From HXMU1420-2 sp017643305 (GTDB lineage Bacteria; Pseudomonadota; Alphaproteobacteria; Rhodobacterales; Rhodobacteraceae), in contig OZ244249.1 of assembly GCA_965217135.1 (NCBI GenBank), forward strand, positions 2,666,001 through 2,730,000: DNA of 64,000 nucleotides. Direction: 5' to 3'. Below are positions 34,519 to 41,793 of the stretch, in pieces. The number at the start of each line of letters is the position of its first letter. Within the stretch, counting starts at the first letter, position 1. Under the pieces are notes generated by a model. It saw nothing but the letters and a program-made list of their open reading frames with translations, was not told the origin of the DNA and did no database searches. The translations under genes were made by a program, and so were the position numbers.

Positions 34519-34917
34519 TCAGGGCCGCAGACCCAGCGCGCCTTGGGCCGGGGTCACCCGCGATCTGATCTGCCCCGACAGCGCCTGGCTGCGGGCTTGC
34601 GTGCTCTGGTCCAGCCGCAATCGCTGCTCGGCCAGGCGGGCCGCATAGCCCGGCGCATAGGCCGGGGGCGGCGCGGCATCCCGCTGGTTCAGATGCAACT
34701 CGGGCGACACGAACCCTGTAGGTGCCCCGCGTGCCTGCTGCTCCAGCGCCTCCAATGTCCGATCGCGGCTGTGCCGAGACAATTGTTCATTCACACAGGT
34801 CGCATAAGTCGGGGTGCCCTGAAACGGCTGGCACGCCTGCTGCGCCATGACGGTGCAGGGCGCCACCAACAGCGCCCATCCGCAAACCGTGCCCGAAAAG
34901 ATACGCATCCACCCCAT
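34519..34917 (-). CDS. Hypothetical secreted protein
   Basis: From the ATG at 34917 this is a 132-residue protein with a signal peptide (MGWMRIFSGTVCGWALLVAP, cleavage probably after CTVMAQQA). The mature part has two cysteines (ACQPF, YATCVNE) about 15 residues apart, then an Arg/Gln/Pro-rich helical tail. The C-x-x-x-x-x-C-x-x-x-L pattern is reminiscent of LprI/DUF1311 proteins but too short to assign. The frame extends to 35025 but an exported start is more convincing. An alternative ATG lies at 34908. Confidence 0.6.
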   Translation of the reverse strand: MGWMRIFSGTVCGWALLVAPCTVMAQQACQPFQGTPTYATCVNEQLSRHSRDRTLEALEQQARGAPTGFVSPELHLNQRDAAPPPAYAPGYAARLAEQRLRLDQSTQARSQALSGQIRSRVTPAQGALGLRP

Positions 34918-35232
34918 GGGTCGCCCCCCCGGCCAGAAAATAGGTGTTTTTACTGCCCGCGCACAGAGGCGCAGATACGGTTTGCTATCCGGCGTTTGTT
35001 CACATGTAAAAAGAAATGAAATCATATGCTTAACCGACCTTTACCTACCAAAATTTACAGATTTCACAACCTCGGAGAAAAACGTTGACAAGCAAATCCA
35101 TCCAAATCCGTAACTTATTTCAATATTTTTACGCCTCGGTATGATCGGATCAAATCTGGTGTCTTCCCAAGCTGCCGGATACGATACCGGATGTCGCCCG
35201 TCAGGGCACATCACCTGGAGGAGGAACCCAGA
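34918..35232. other. AT-rich region upstream of acsA
   Basis: The interval 35025-35160 is distinctly AT-rich and probably holds the acsA promoter. A TTGACA hexamer is at 35085-35090, but no well-spaced -10 follows it; TATGAT occurs at 35140-35145. No gene is seen. Confidence 0.4.
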
Positions 35233-37194
35233 ATGTCACCCGCGGACACCGCAGCCAAAACCTATGCGCCGCCGTCAGAAATGGCCGCAAACGCGCATGT
35301 GAACGCCGCCACGTATGACGAAATGTACGCGGCCTCCATGGCCGACCCGGAAGCATTCTGGGGCGAACACGCCAAGCGGATCGACTGGATCAAGCCCTTT
35401 ACCCAGGTCAAGGACGTCGATTTCACACTGGGCAACGTCAACATAAACTGGTTTGCCGATGGCACACTGAATGTGTCCGCCAACTGCATCGACCGCCACC
35501 TTGCCAAGCGCGGCGACCAGACCGCAATTATCTGGGAACCCGATGATCCGTCAGACGACGCGCTCCACATCACCTATAATGAACTGCACAAACAGGTCGG
35601 CACATTTGCCAATGTCCTGAAAAAGCTGGGTATTACCAAAGGCGACCGGGTCATCATCTATCTCCCGATGATCCCCGAAGCGGCCTATGCTATGCTGGCC
35701 TGCGCCCGCATTGGCGCGATCCATTCCATTGTGTTTGCTGGCTTCTCCCCCGATGCGCTTGGCGCACGGGTCAGCGGCTGCGATGCCAAGCTGGTCATCA
35801 CCGCCGACAGCGCCCCGCGCGGCGGGCGCAAGACAAAGCTGAAAGACAACGTTAATCAAGCCCTGCTGAATGACTTCGATGAGGTCAAATGCCTGATTGT
35901 GCGTCGCACCGGCGATCAGGTTGCCTGGCGCAACGGGCTGGATTTTTGGCTGCATGAGGAGGCCGAAACCGTCGACGCAGATTGCCCGCCGGAAGAAATG
36001 AACGCCGAAGACCCGCTGTTCATCCTCTACACGTCCGGTTCCACCGGACAGCCCAAGGGCGTCGTGCATACCTCCGGTGGCTACCTCGTCTATGCCTCCA
36101 TGACGCAGGAAATCACGTTCGATTACCAAGAGGGCGACGTTTACTGGTGTACTGCAGACGTGGGCTGGGTCACCGGACACAGCTATATCGTCTACGGGCC
36201 GCTGGCCAATGGCGCGACTACGCTGATGTTCGAAGGTGTGCCGACCTACCCCGACGCCTCCCGCTTCTGGGAAGTCTGCGAAAAGCACAAAGTGGCACAG
36301 TTCTATACCGCCCCCACCGCAATTCGCGCGCTGATGGGCCTCGGCACGGAGTTTGTCGAAAAATGCGATCTGTCTTCGCTGAAGCTGCTGGGCACTGTGG
36401 GCGAACCCATTAACCCCGAGGCGTGGAACTGGTACAATAACGTGGTCGGCAAGGGCAAATGTCCCATCGTCGACACTTGGTGGCAAACCGAGACAGGCGG
36501 CCACATGATTACCCCCCTACCCGGCGCCCACACCACCAAACCCGGCGCGGCCCAGCGTCCATTCTTTGGCGTGAAGCCCGTGGTACTGGAACCGACCAGT
36601 GGTGAAGTCATTGAGGGCAACGGCGTCGAAGGCGTTCTGGCCATTGCCGACAGTTGGCCGGGCCAGATGCGCACCGTCTGGGGCGATCATGAGCGGTTTG
36701 AGAAAACCTACTTCTCGGACTACAAGGGCTACTATTTCTCTGGCGATGGCTGTCGCCGCGACGAAGACGGCGATTACTGGATCACCGGTCGCGTCGACGA
36801 CGTCATCAACGTGTCCGGGCACCGTATGGGCACGGCCGAGGTGGAAAGCGCACTGGTCGCACATTCCGCCGTCGCGGAAGCCGCCGTGGTGGGCTATCCG
36901 CACGACATAAAGGGCCAAGGCATCTATTGCTATGTCACATTGATGAACGACGTCGAACCGACGGAAGAGTTGCGCAAGGAACTACGCACCTGGGTGCGTC
37001 AGGAAATCGGCCCAATTGCATCCCCGGACGTGGTCCAATGGGCTCCCGGCCTGCCCAAAACCCGCTCCGGCAAGATCATGCGCCGTATCCTGCGCAAGAT
37101 TGCGGAGAATGACTTTGGTTCCCTCGGCGACACATCAACACTCGCCGATCCTTCCGTGGTGGATGACCTGATCGAAAACCGCGCGAACACATAA
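35233..37194 (+). CDS. acsA: Acetyl-CoA synthetase (AMP-forming)
   Basis: A 653-residue acetate-CoA ligase, the usual length for the family. Acetate plus ATP gives acetyl-AMP, then acetyl-CoA. Motifs: YTSGSTGQPKGVVHTSGG (P-loop), TADVGWVTGHSYIVYGPL, WWQTETGGHMITPLPG, and the C-terminal KTRSGKIMRRILRK whose lysine is the classic acetylation-controlled residue. A strong GGAGGAGG ribosome site fixes the start at 35233. A hairpin terminator follows. It is not obviously linked to the BMC operons upstream, although it would fit disposal of leaked acetate (inference). Confidence 0.95.
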   Translation: MSPADTAAKTYAPPSEMAANAHVNAATYDEMYAASMADPEAFWGEHAKRIDWIKPFTQVKDVDFTLGNVNINWFADGTLNVSANCIDRHLAKRGDQTAIIWEPDDPSDDALHITYNELHKQVGTFANVLKKLGITKGDRVIIYLPMIPEAAYAMLACARIGAIHSIVFAGFSPDALGARVSGCDAKLVITADSAPRGGRKTKLKDNVNQALLNDFDEVKCLIVRRTGDQVAWRNGLDFWLHEEAETVDADCPPEEMNAEDPLFILYTSGSTGQPKGVVHTSGGYLVYASMTQEITFDYQEGDVYWCTADVGWVTGHSYIVYGPLANGATTLMFEGVPTYPDASRFWEVCEKHKVAQFYTAPTAIRALMGLGTEFVEKCDLSSLKLLGTVGEPINPEAWNWYNNVVGKGKCPIVDTWWQTETGGHMITPLPGAHTTKPGAAQRPFFGVKPVVLEPTSGEVIEGNGVEGVLAIADSWPGQMRTVWGDHERFEKTYFSDYKGYYFSGDGCRRDEDGDYWITGRVDDVINVSGHRMGTAEVESALVAHSAVAEAAVVGYPHDIKGQGIYCYVTLMNDVEPTEELRKELRTWVRQEIGPIASPDVVQWAPGLPKTRSGKIMRRILRKIAENDFGSLGDTSTLADPSVVDDLIENRANT

Positions 37195-37239
37195 AGCGGA
37201 ACAAACCCGCTTTTCTCCCAAAACTCCCAAAGACTGGCT

Positions 37240-37265
37240 CCCCCGCTTCGGCGGGGGATTTATTT
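37240..37265 (+). terminator. Intrinsic terminator of acsA
   Basis: Stem CCCCCGC-TTCG-GCGGGGG followed by ATTTATTT, 46 bases after the acsA stop. Confidence 0.85.
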
Positions 37266-37270
37266 GCCCC

Positions 37271-37312
37271 GCCTTCACGGGCGTGAGAGTTCGAGTCTCT
37301 CCTTGGGCACCA
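37271..37312 (+). other. 3' fragment of a tRNA-Leu gene (probable attachment-site scar)
   Basis: The sequence reads as a long variable arm (GCCTTCACGGGCG), then a T arm GAGAG-TTCGAGT-CTCTC, a 3' acceptor strand CTTGGGC, and ACCA. This is the 3' half of a tRNA-Leu; the anticodon, D arm and 5' acceptor strand (expected GCCCAAG) are absent. Integrating elements commonly duplicate tRNA 3' ends. It marks the left edge of the AT-richer segment. Confidence 0.8.
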
Positions 37313-37316
37313 CCTT

Positions 37317-37342
37317 GATTTTCCTAAAGAAAATCGGTTTTT
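37317..37342 (+). terminator. Hairpin with T-run behind the tRNA fragment
   Basis: Arms GATTTTC/GAAAATC around CTAAA followed by GGTTTTT; probably the original terminator of the tRNA gene copied together with its 3' end. Confidence 0.65.
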
Positions 37343-37480
37343 CGCTTTTAGTCTCAAGCCAAAAAACTCCGCAGAATTCAAACCGTGTAAGCAAATAGTA
37401 AGCAAATGAAGCGTGTAAGTATCAGGTTGGTGTCGGTGGCGAAGTTATTGCGCGCCAAGGCTGGCGATCGGTTAAGTGCC

Positions 37481-37771
37481 ATGAAAAAAGCCCTTTTGAT
37501 TTTGAGCCTCACCTTTATCGTCGGCCACGCTGATGCCCAGACGGCAGGCGTCATTGAGGCACACCGCGAAGCAATGGTGGCAAGCGACGAATGCAAAAAG
37601 GCTTGGCTCCAAAGCACGAGAAAAGATGCGCTTGCTGTGATTGAAAAACGGGGAACCTATATCGCTTTGTCTCTCGACCCCTTAAGCGCCAGTGCAAAAC
37701 GAGATGGTAAGCTACTGGAAGAGGTAACTAACGCTCTGCGCAAGTGTGCCGAATTGACGTTTTCGGATTGA
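37481..37771 (+). CDS. Small hypothetical secreted protein
   Basis: From the ATG at 37481 this is 96 residues with a clear signal peptide (MKKALLILSLTFIVGHADAQ). The mature part is helical with two cysteines (SDECKKAW, LRKCAEL) that could form a disulfide. The frame opens earlier at 37406, but that start would bury the signal sequence. No family recognised. It lies in the AT-richer segment just before an IS3 remnant and may be a newcomer. Confidence 0.55.
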   Translation: MKKALLILSLTFIVGHADAQTAGVIEAHREAMVASDECKKAWLQSTRKDALAVIEKRGTYIALSLDPLSASAKRDGKLLEEVTNALRKCAELTFSD

Positions 37772-37793
37772 TAGGGATTTCACTCTCACCCAT

Positions 37794-38150
37794 TCAAGCC
37801 ACCTTTTTCCGCCCAGTCGGATTCACCAAGAAGCGGCGCTCGCCATAAGTCCGCTCGACATCTTCGGGCGTTACAGCTCGTCTCAGCCGTTCGTTCTCCT
37901 TCTGAAGACGCTTCAGTTCCTTTAGCTGATCTACGCCCATTCCACCGTACTGCTTGCGCCAGCGATAATAGGTCTGTTCAACGACGCCAATCTGGCTGAT
38001 CGCATACAGTCGGGGCATACCTTGCACCATCAGCACTTCAACCTGCCGTAACTTCGTGACAATCTTTTCGGGCTTGGGTCGCTTGTTTGCCACGATTTTC
38101 CTCCGTTTTCCTAAACATAGCGGAGGACCAATTCAGTTGGGGAGGCTCAG
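37794..38150 (-). mobile_element. IS3-family remnant 1 (orfA part plus terminal end)
   Basis: A 99-codon minus frame (38093 to 37794) begins MANKRPKPEKIVTKLRQVEV and continues with QTYYRWRKQYGGMGVDQLKE and ERLRRAV, the helix-turn-helix and leucine-zipper region of IS3-family OrfA. After this it diverges and ends, so the rest of orfA and all of orfB (integrase) are missing. The outer end (about 38105-38150: TTTCCTAAACATAGCGG, then ACCAATTCAGTTGGGG and GCTCAG) is shared with remnant 2. It cannot transpose by itself. Confidence 0.8.
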
Positions 38151-38367
38151 ACGGTCTGGTTCGAAAGCCTGAAGCCGGTTGAAGGGAGACAGTGGGTCGA
38201 AAAAGAAAAAAGTCAGCGTGGTCGCATGTGACAGGTAGACCGTCGGTTTGTAATGCAGCCGCCATGGGCATAGGAGACTGAAGAATCTGGAAAAGAAATT
38301 GTACTGGTAAGATCTTAGAATTTTTGCTATCGTAAAGGAGACACGACTAAAAAGAGCGAGACTAGCT

Positions 38368-38970
38368 ATGTCCTGGTTTATTAAAGGTGTTTATTACGAA
38401 AATTGTTCGTGCACAAATACTTGCCCCTGCACATGGTCTTCCATGTCAGCACCCGCTACCAACGATTATTGTAGAGCGAACTTGGCCTTTAAAGTATCCG
38501 AAGGTGAAGTCAACGGCATCGATATGAGCGGTGTAGTTTTTGTGATGATAGTCGACGCTCCGCCTCTGATGTCAGATGGTGGATGGAAAGTTGGAGTAGT
38601 CGTCAATGAAAACACGACTGACGAGCAGATGGGTGCGTTAGGTTCGGTTATGAGCGGTGATATTGGCGGTCCAGCGGCCATGCTTAAAGAGATGATTGGA
38701 GAGATGCTGGGAATGGAGCGTCATCCAGTTTCAATAGATGCCAAGGGCAACGACTTTCATATAAGGATTGGGGAAACGTTTGAGTACAACGCAACCGTAA
38801 TTACAAATCCCATGACAGAAGAGCCCGTAAAGATCGTCGGTATGATGCATCCTGCAGGAGACGAGCTCACAATGGCGAATGTGCATAAGTCGAATGCATC
38901 AATTATGGGTGTATCCTTCTCTGGAGAAAATTTAAGTGGCTATACTTCCCAGTTTAGCTGGGCGGCATAA
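38368..38970 (+). CDS. DUF1326 domain protein (copy 2, in the AT-rich segment)
   Basis: A 200-residue protein with ENCSCTNTCPCTWSS at residues ~11-25, the same N-C-S-C-x3-C-P-C arrangement as the copy at 10.8 kb. Further common features are a VDAPPLMSDGGWKVGV stretch and a beta-rich C-terminal half (FEYNATVITNP). Sequence similarity to copy 1 is clearly only moderate, so this is not a recent duplicate. Its codon use and base composition are AT-richer than the flanking genes, a sign of transfer. It is followed after 12 bases by DUF2182. Confidence 0.85.
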   Translation: MSWFIKGVYYENCSCTNTCPCTWSSMSAPATNDYCRANLAFKVSEGEVNGIDMSGVVFVMIVDAPPLMSDGGWKVGVVVNENTTDEQMGALGSVMSGDIGGPAAMLKEMIGEMLGMERHPVSIDAKGNDFHIRIGETFEYNATVITNPMTEEPVKIVGMMHPAGDELTMANVHKSNASIMGVSFSGENLSGYTSQFSWAA

Positions 38971-38982
38971 TCTGAGAAAGTT

Positions 38983-39801
38983 GTGTTAATAGCATCGCGG
39001 CAGGCATCAACTGTCTGTTCAGTCCTCCTTTTAGCTGGCCTTTGTTGGGCCGTATTGGTTTGGCTCGTTATTGATATGTGTCATCCCCTCGCTATGATGA
39101 CCATGCCTATGTCGCCAGCTTGGAGCACGAGTAATTTTATAGCTGTATTTCTCATGTGGGCGATAATGATGGCTGCTATGATGCTACCATCTGCACTTCC
39201 CATGATAATCATTTACAGTAAAATGTCATCGACAGACGCAATTGGTTTGACCACAACAGTTTTTACTGCCGCATACCTTATCATTTGGTCAGCTTTTTCA
39301 ATCCTAGCCGTCACTACCCAGTTCTTGGCGCACAATTTTGGAATTCTTAATCCGTCAGACCTTACTATTGCTACATTGTTCTCCGCAATTTTGTTACTCG
39401 CCGCAGGCGGGTTCCAATTCACAAAACTCAAAGAAACATGCCTCAAAGCATGTCAAAGTCCGGCTGGTTTCTTCATGACACGCTGGCAAGGAGGTTCAGC
39501 AGGCGCTCTCAAAATGGGGTTATCACACGGGTTATTTTGCCTGGGTTGTTGTTGGGCGTTAATGTTACTGCTTTTTGTTGGTGGCGTGATGAACTTGGCT
39601 TGGGTGCTTCTGCTTACGCTTGGAGTTCTTGCAGAAAAAACAATACCAGCAGGTAAAATTGTGTGTAATCTAATCGGAATAGCTTTAATTGGTTTTGGTG
39701 TGTTTTCATTATATAGTTATTTTTGGTCAACACCGATGATGCCTATGTCAGGTATGGCGATGGAGTGTATGAAAATGGGAAGCATGACTGTGAACAATTG
39801 A
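38983..39801 (+). CDS. DUF2182 predicted metal-binding membrane protein (copy 2)
   Basis: A 272-residue polytopic membrane protein starting at a GTG. It keeps all family motifs: MWAIMMAAMMLPSALP, FQFTKLKETCLKACQSP and GLFCLGCCWALMLL, as in copy 1. The C-terminus adds a Met-rich tail (TPMMPMSGMAMECMKMGSM), absent from copy 1 and suggestive of copper(I)/silver binding (inference). It is paired with DUF1326 immediately upstream. AT-rich composition marks it as part of the imported segment. Confidence 0.85.
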   Translation: MLIASRQASTVCSVLLLAGLCWAVLVWLVIDMCHPLAMMTMPMSPAWSTSNFIAVFLMWAIMMAAMMLPSALPMIIIYSKMSSTDAIGLTTTVFTAAYLIIWSAFSILAVTTQFLAHNFGILNPSDLTIATLFSAILLLAAGGFQFTKLKETCLKACQSPAGFFMTRWQGGSAGALKMGLSHGLFCLGCCWALMLLLFVGGVMNLAWVLLLTLGVLAEKTIPAGKIVCNLIGIALIGFGVFSLYSYFWSTPMMPMSGMAMECMKMGSMTVNN

Positions 39802-39835
39802 ACTCCACGACTGAAGACAATTCTTGCAGTAACTA

Positions 39836-40012
39836 CTAAAGAGCATTTGCGTAGTCGCCAGCATTGTAGGCATCCATGCCCTCTTGCCTATCCTGTGCAG
39901 CCACTGGTGTGAAGGCCATGAAGGACAGCATAGTGGCTAGGACAAACATTATACGTGGGATGGCAGGGGTAGCCTTTTGGTTCTTCAGTACGGACTGATG
40001 TAATGAAGTCAT
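39836..40012 (-). pseudogene. Truncated Sel1/TPR-like secreted protein start
   Basis: A 58-codon minus frame has a signal-peptide-like segment (IMFVLATMLSFMAFTPVAAQ) followed by RQEGMDAYNAGDYANAL, the opening of a Sel1/TPR repeat, and then a stop. Sel1-like proteins normally continue for hundreds of residues, so this is a broken N-terminal piece. Confidence 0.5.
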
Positions 40013-40089
40013 ATTGAGACGAAAGTGATTTTGTAGGTAAGGTTTATGTAAGCAGCGTGGACCCTATAAACAGGAAGAGTCATTCTAAG

Positions 40090-40233
40090 ATGAGGGCACT
40101 GATGGGAACAGCGGCTGTGATTGTGATAGCGACGTGCGGCTACTTTGTTTACGATAATCTTCAGGCAAAAGCGGCGAAAGCTGAGGCCGAAATGAAGCAG
40201 GCCGAAACGGTAGAATGCCGTTGGGTGGCCTGA
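40090..40233 (+). CDS. Very small membrane-anchored peptide
   Basis: A 47-residue frame: MRALMGTAAVIVIATCGYFV forms one membrane segment, followed by a charged Ala/Lys/Glu helix (QAKAAKAEAEMKQAE) and ending CRWVA. Single-span peptides with this layout are common in Rhodobacteraceae but unnamed. There is no strong ribosome site. Confidence 0.45.
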   Translation: MRALMGTAAVIVIATCGYFVYDNLQAKAAKAEAEMKQAETVECRWVA

Positions 40234-40376
40234 TCTGACTGGTCCGGTTTGATTGTTAGTGCATGACTGGCCTGTGGTCTATTGGGACGTACGGAGCCTG
40301 CTGGAATTTTTGTCCAATTGCCAAGGTCCGCGGAACTGGTTGCCTCCGGTGCATGTGCTACCTGCCAGTCGGGTTA

Positions 40377-40506
40377 CTTGCATCATCAGTACCTCAACCT
40401 GCCGCAACTTCGAGACAAGCTCTTCGGGCTTTGGTCGCTTGGTCGCCATTCTCGGTCCTCCGTTTCCTAAACATAGCGGTGGACCAATTCAGTTGGGGAA
40501 GCTCAG
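40377..40506 (-). mobile_element. IS3-family remnant 2 (orfA start plus terminal end)
   Basis: The minus frame from 40449 reads MATKRPKPEELVSKLRQVEV and breaks off soon after LM. The segment 40461-40506 repeats the terminal end of remnant 1 (TTTCCTAAACATAGCGG, ACCAATTCAGTTGGGG, GCTCAG) with a few changes, in the same orientation. The differences show two related but distinct IS copies. Confidence 0.75.
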
Positions 40507-40564
40507 CCGTTTCATTTTTGCAAAAACAGTCCGGGGAACTTGGGGGCACCGCCCCCAAGACAAA

Positions 40565-41626
40565 TCACGCGTGTCCTGCCTCAACCAGCGTGCGCGCGAC
40601 ATCGAAAAACGCCGCCGCCTGCGCGCTTTCAGGCGCCGAAACCACCACCGGCACGCCGCCATCGCCGCCCAGCCGGATGTCCAGATGCAACGGAACTTCT
40701 GCCAGCAGCGGCACGCTCAACTTCGCAGCCTCCGCCGCCACGCCGCCATGGCCGAACACATGCTCCTCATGCCCGCACTTGGAACAGATATGCGTACTCA
40801 TATTCTCAATCATGCCCAGGATTGGCACGCTCAACTGGCGGAACATATCCATCCCCTTGCGCGCGTCCAGCAGCGCCACGTCCTGCGGGGTAGAAACGAT
40901 CACCGCACCATCCACCATGAATTTCTGGCTCAGTGTCAGCTGCACGTCTCCCGTGCCCGGCGGCATGTCTACGATCAGCACGTCCAGCCCGCCCCAGTCG
41001 ACCTGGTTCATCATCTGCTGCAGCGCGCCAATCAGCATCGGGCCGCGCCAGACCACGGCCTTGCCGTCTTCGACCATCAGCCCCATGGACATCATTGTGA
41101 CCCCATGCGCCCGCAGCGGCAGAATGGTTTTACCATCGGGGGAGGCCGGCCTCCCCGATACGCCCAGCATACGCGGCTGCGACGGTCCGTAAACATCCGC
41201 ATCGAGCAGGCCGACGCGCCGCCCCTCTGCTGCCAGTGCGGCCGCTAGATTGGCAGCAACAGTGGATTTACCCACACCGCCCTTGCCGCTGGCAACGGCG
41301 ATGATCCGGTCCACCCCGGGCACAGCCTGCGGCCCCTGAGGTGCAGCGGGCTTACGCGACGGTTTCAATTCTGGCGGTGCCTTAGCGGAATGCGCGGTCA
41401 TCATGGCTGACACCTGCGGCACGCCCAGCGCCTTTACACGGGCTTCGGCCTCGGCGCGGACGGGCTCCATCGCGGTGGCCTGATCCGGCGCAATCTCCAG
41501 CACGAAGCTGACCTTGTCCGCTTCCACCGTCAGCGCCCGCATCACGCCCGCATCGACAATATTCGTCCCCGACGCCGGGTCCGTCACCTGCTTCAACGCC
41601 TCAACAACTGCATCCCGTGTTGCCAT
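40565..41626 (-). CDS. mrp: Mrp/ApbC P-loop iron-sulfur carrier ATPase
   Basis: A 353-residue Mrp/NBP35-family ATPase that carries and transfers Fe-S clusters in the cytoplasm. An N-terminal DUF59/MIP18-like domain (about 1-85) precedes the deviant Walker A ASGKGGVGKSTVAANLA. LLDADVYGPSQPRML and the C-terminal cluster motif NMSTHICSKCGHEEHVFGHGG (with C-x-x-C) follow. A GAGGAC ribosome site supports the start at 41626. It lies 167 bases downstream of mfd. Confidence 0.93.
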   Translation of the reverse strand: MATRDAVVEALKQVTDPASGTNIVDAGVMRALTVEADKVSFVLEIAPDQATAMEPVRAEAEARVKALGVPQVSAMMTAHSAKAPPELKPSRKPAAPQGPQAVPGVDRIIAVASGKGGVGKSTVAANLAAALAAEGRRVGLLDADVYGPSQPRMLGVSGRPASPDGKTILPLRAHGVTMMSMGLMVEDGKAVVWRGPMLIGALQQMMNQVDWGGLDVLIVDMPPGTGDVQLTLSQKFMVDGAVIVSTPQDVALLDARKGMDMFRQLSVPILGMIENMSTHICSKCGHEEHVFGHGGVAAEAAKLSVPLLAEVPLHLDIRLGGDGGVPVVVSAPESAQAAAFFDVARTLVEAGHA

Positions 41627-41738
41627 CTCTGTCCTCGTCCGCTCCGTTTCAGTTCGGGCCGGTCATCGCCCCGCGCGACCACCCCTTCTCAGATAACCGC
41701 CCCCGCCCAAGGGACAAGTCCGACCCTAGCGCGGGGCC

Positions 41739-41782
41739 GCGTTTTCTTTGCAAGGAAACGGCCGGAAACTTTGGAAGTTTCC
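41739..41782. repeat. Paired palindromes downstream of mfd
   Basis: GTTTTCTT/AAGGAAAC around TGC (one wobble pair), then GGAAACTTTGGAAGTTTCC. This belongs to the same paired-hairpin pattern as 24119, 57690 and 59072 and probably ends or stabilises the mfd transcript. Confidence 0.6.
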
Positions 41783-41793
41783 ACCCCGCCTTG

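Noticed and set aside
35085..35145. Sigma-70 promoter of acsA with -35 at 35085 and -10 at 35140
   Set aside because: The two hexamers are about 49 bases apart, far outside the usual 16-19; neither has a good partner at the correct distance.
37271..37312. Complete tRNA gene
   Set aside because: Only variable arm, T arm and 3' acceptor strand are present; upstream sequence is the acsA terminator, not D or anticodon arms.
38105..40506. Active composite transposon
   Set aside because: Both flanking IS3 copies lack orfB and most of orfA and differ from one another, so no transposase is encoded.
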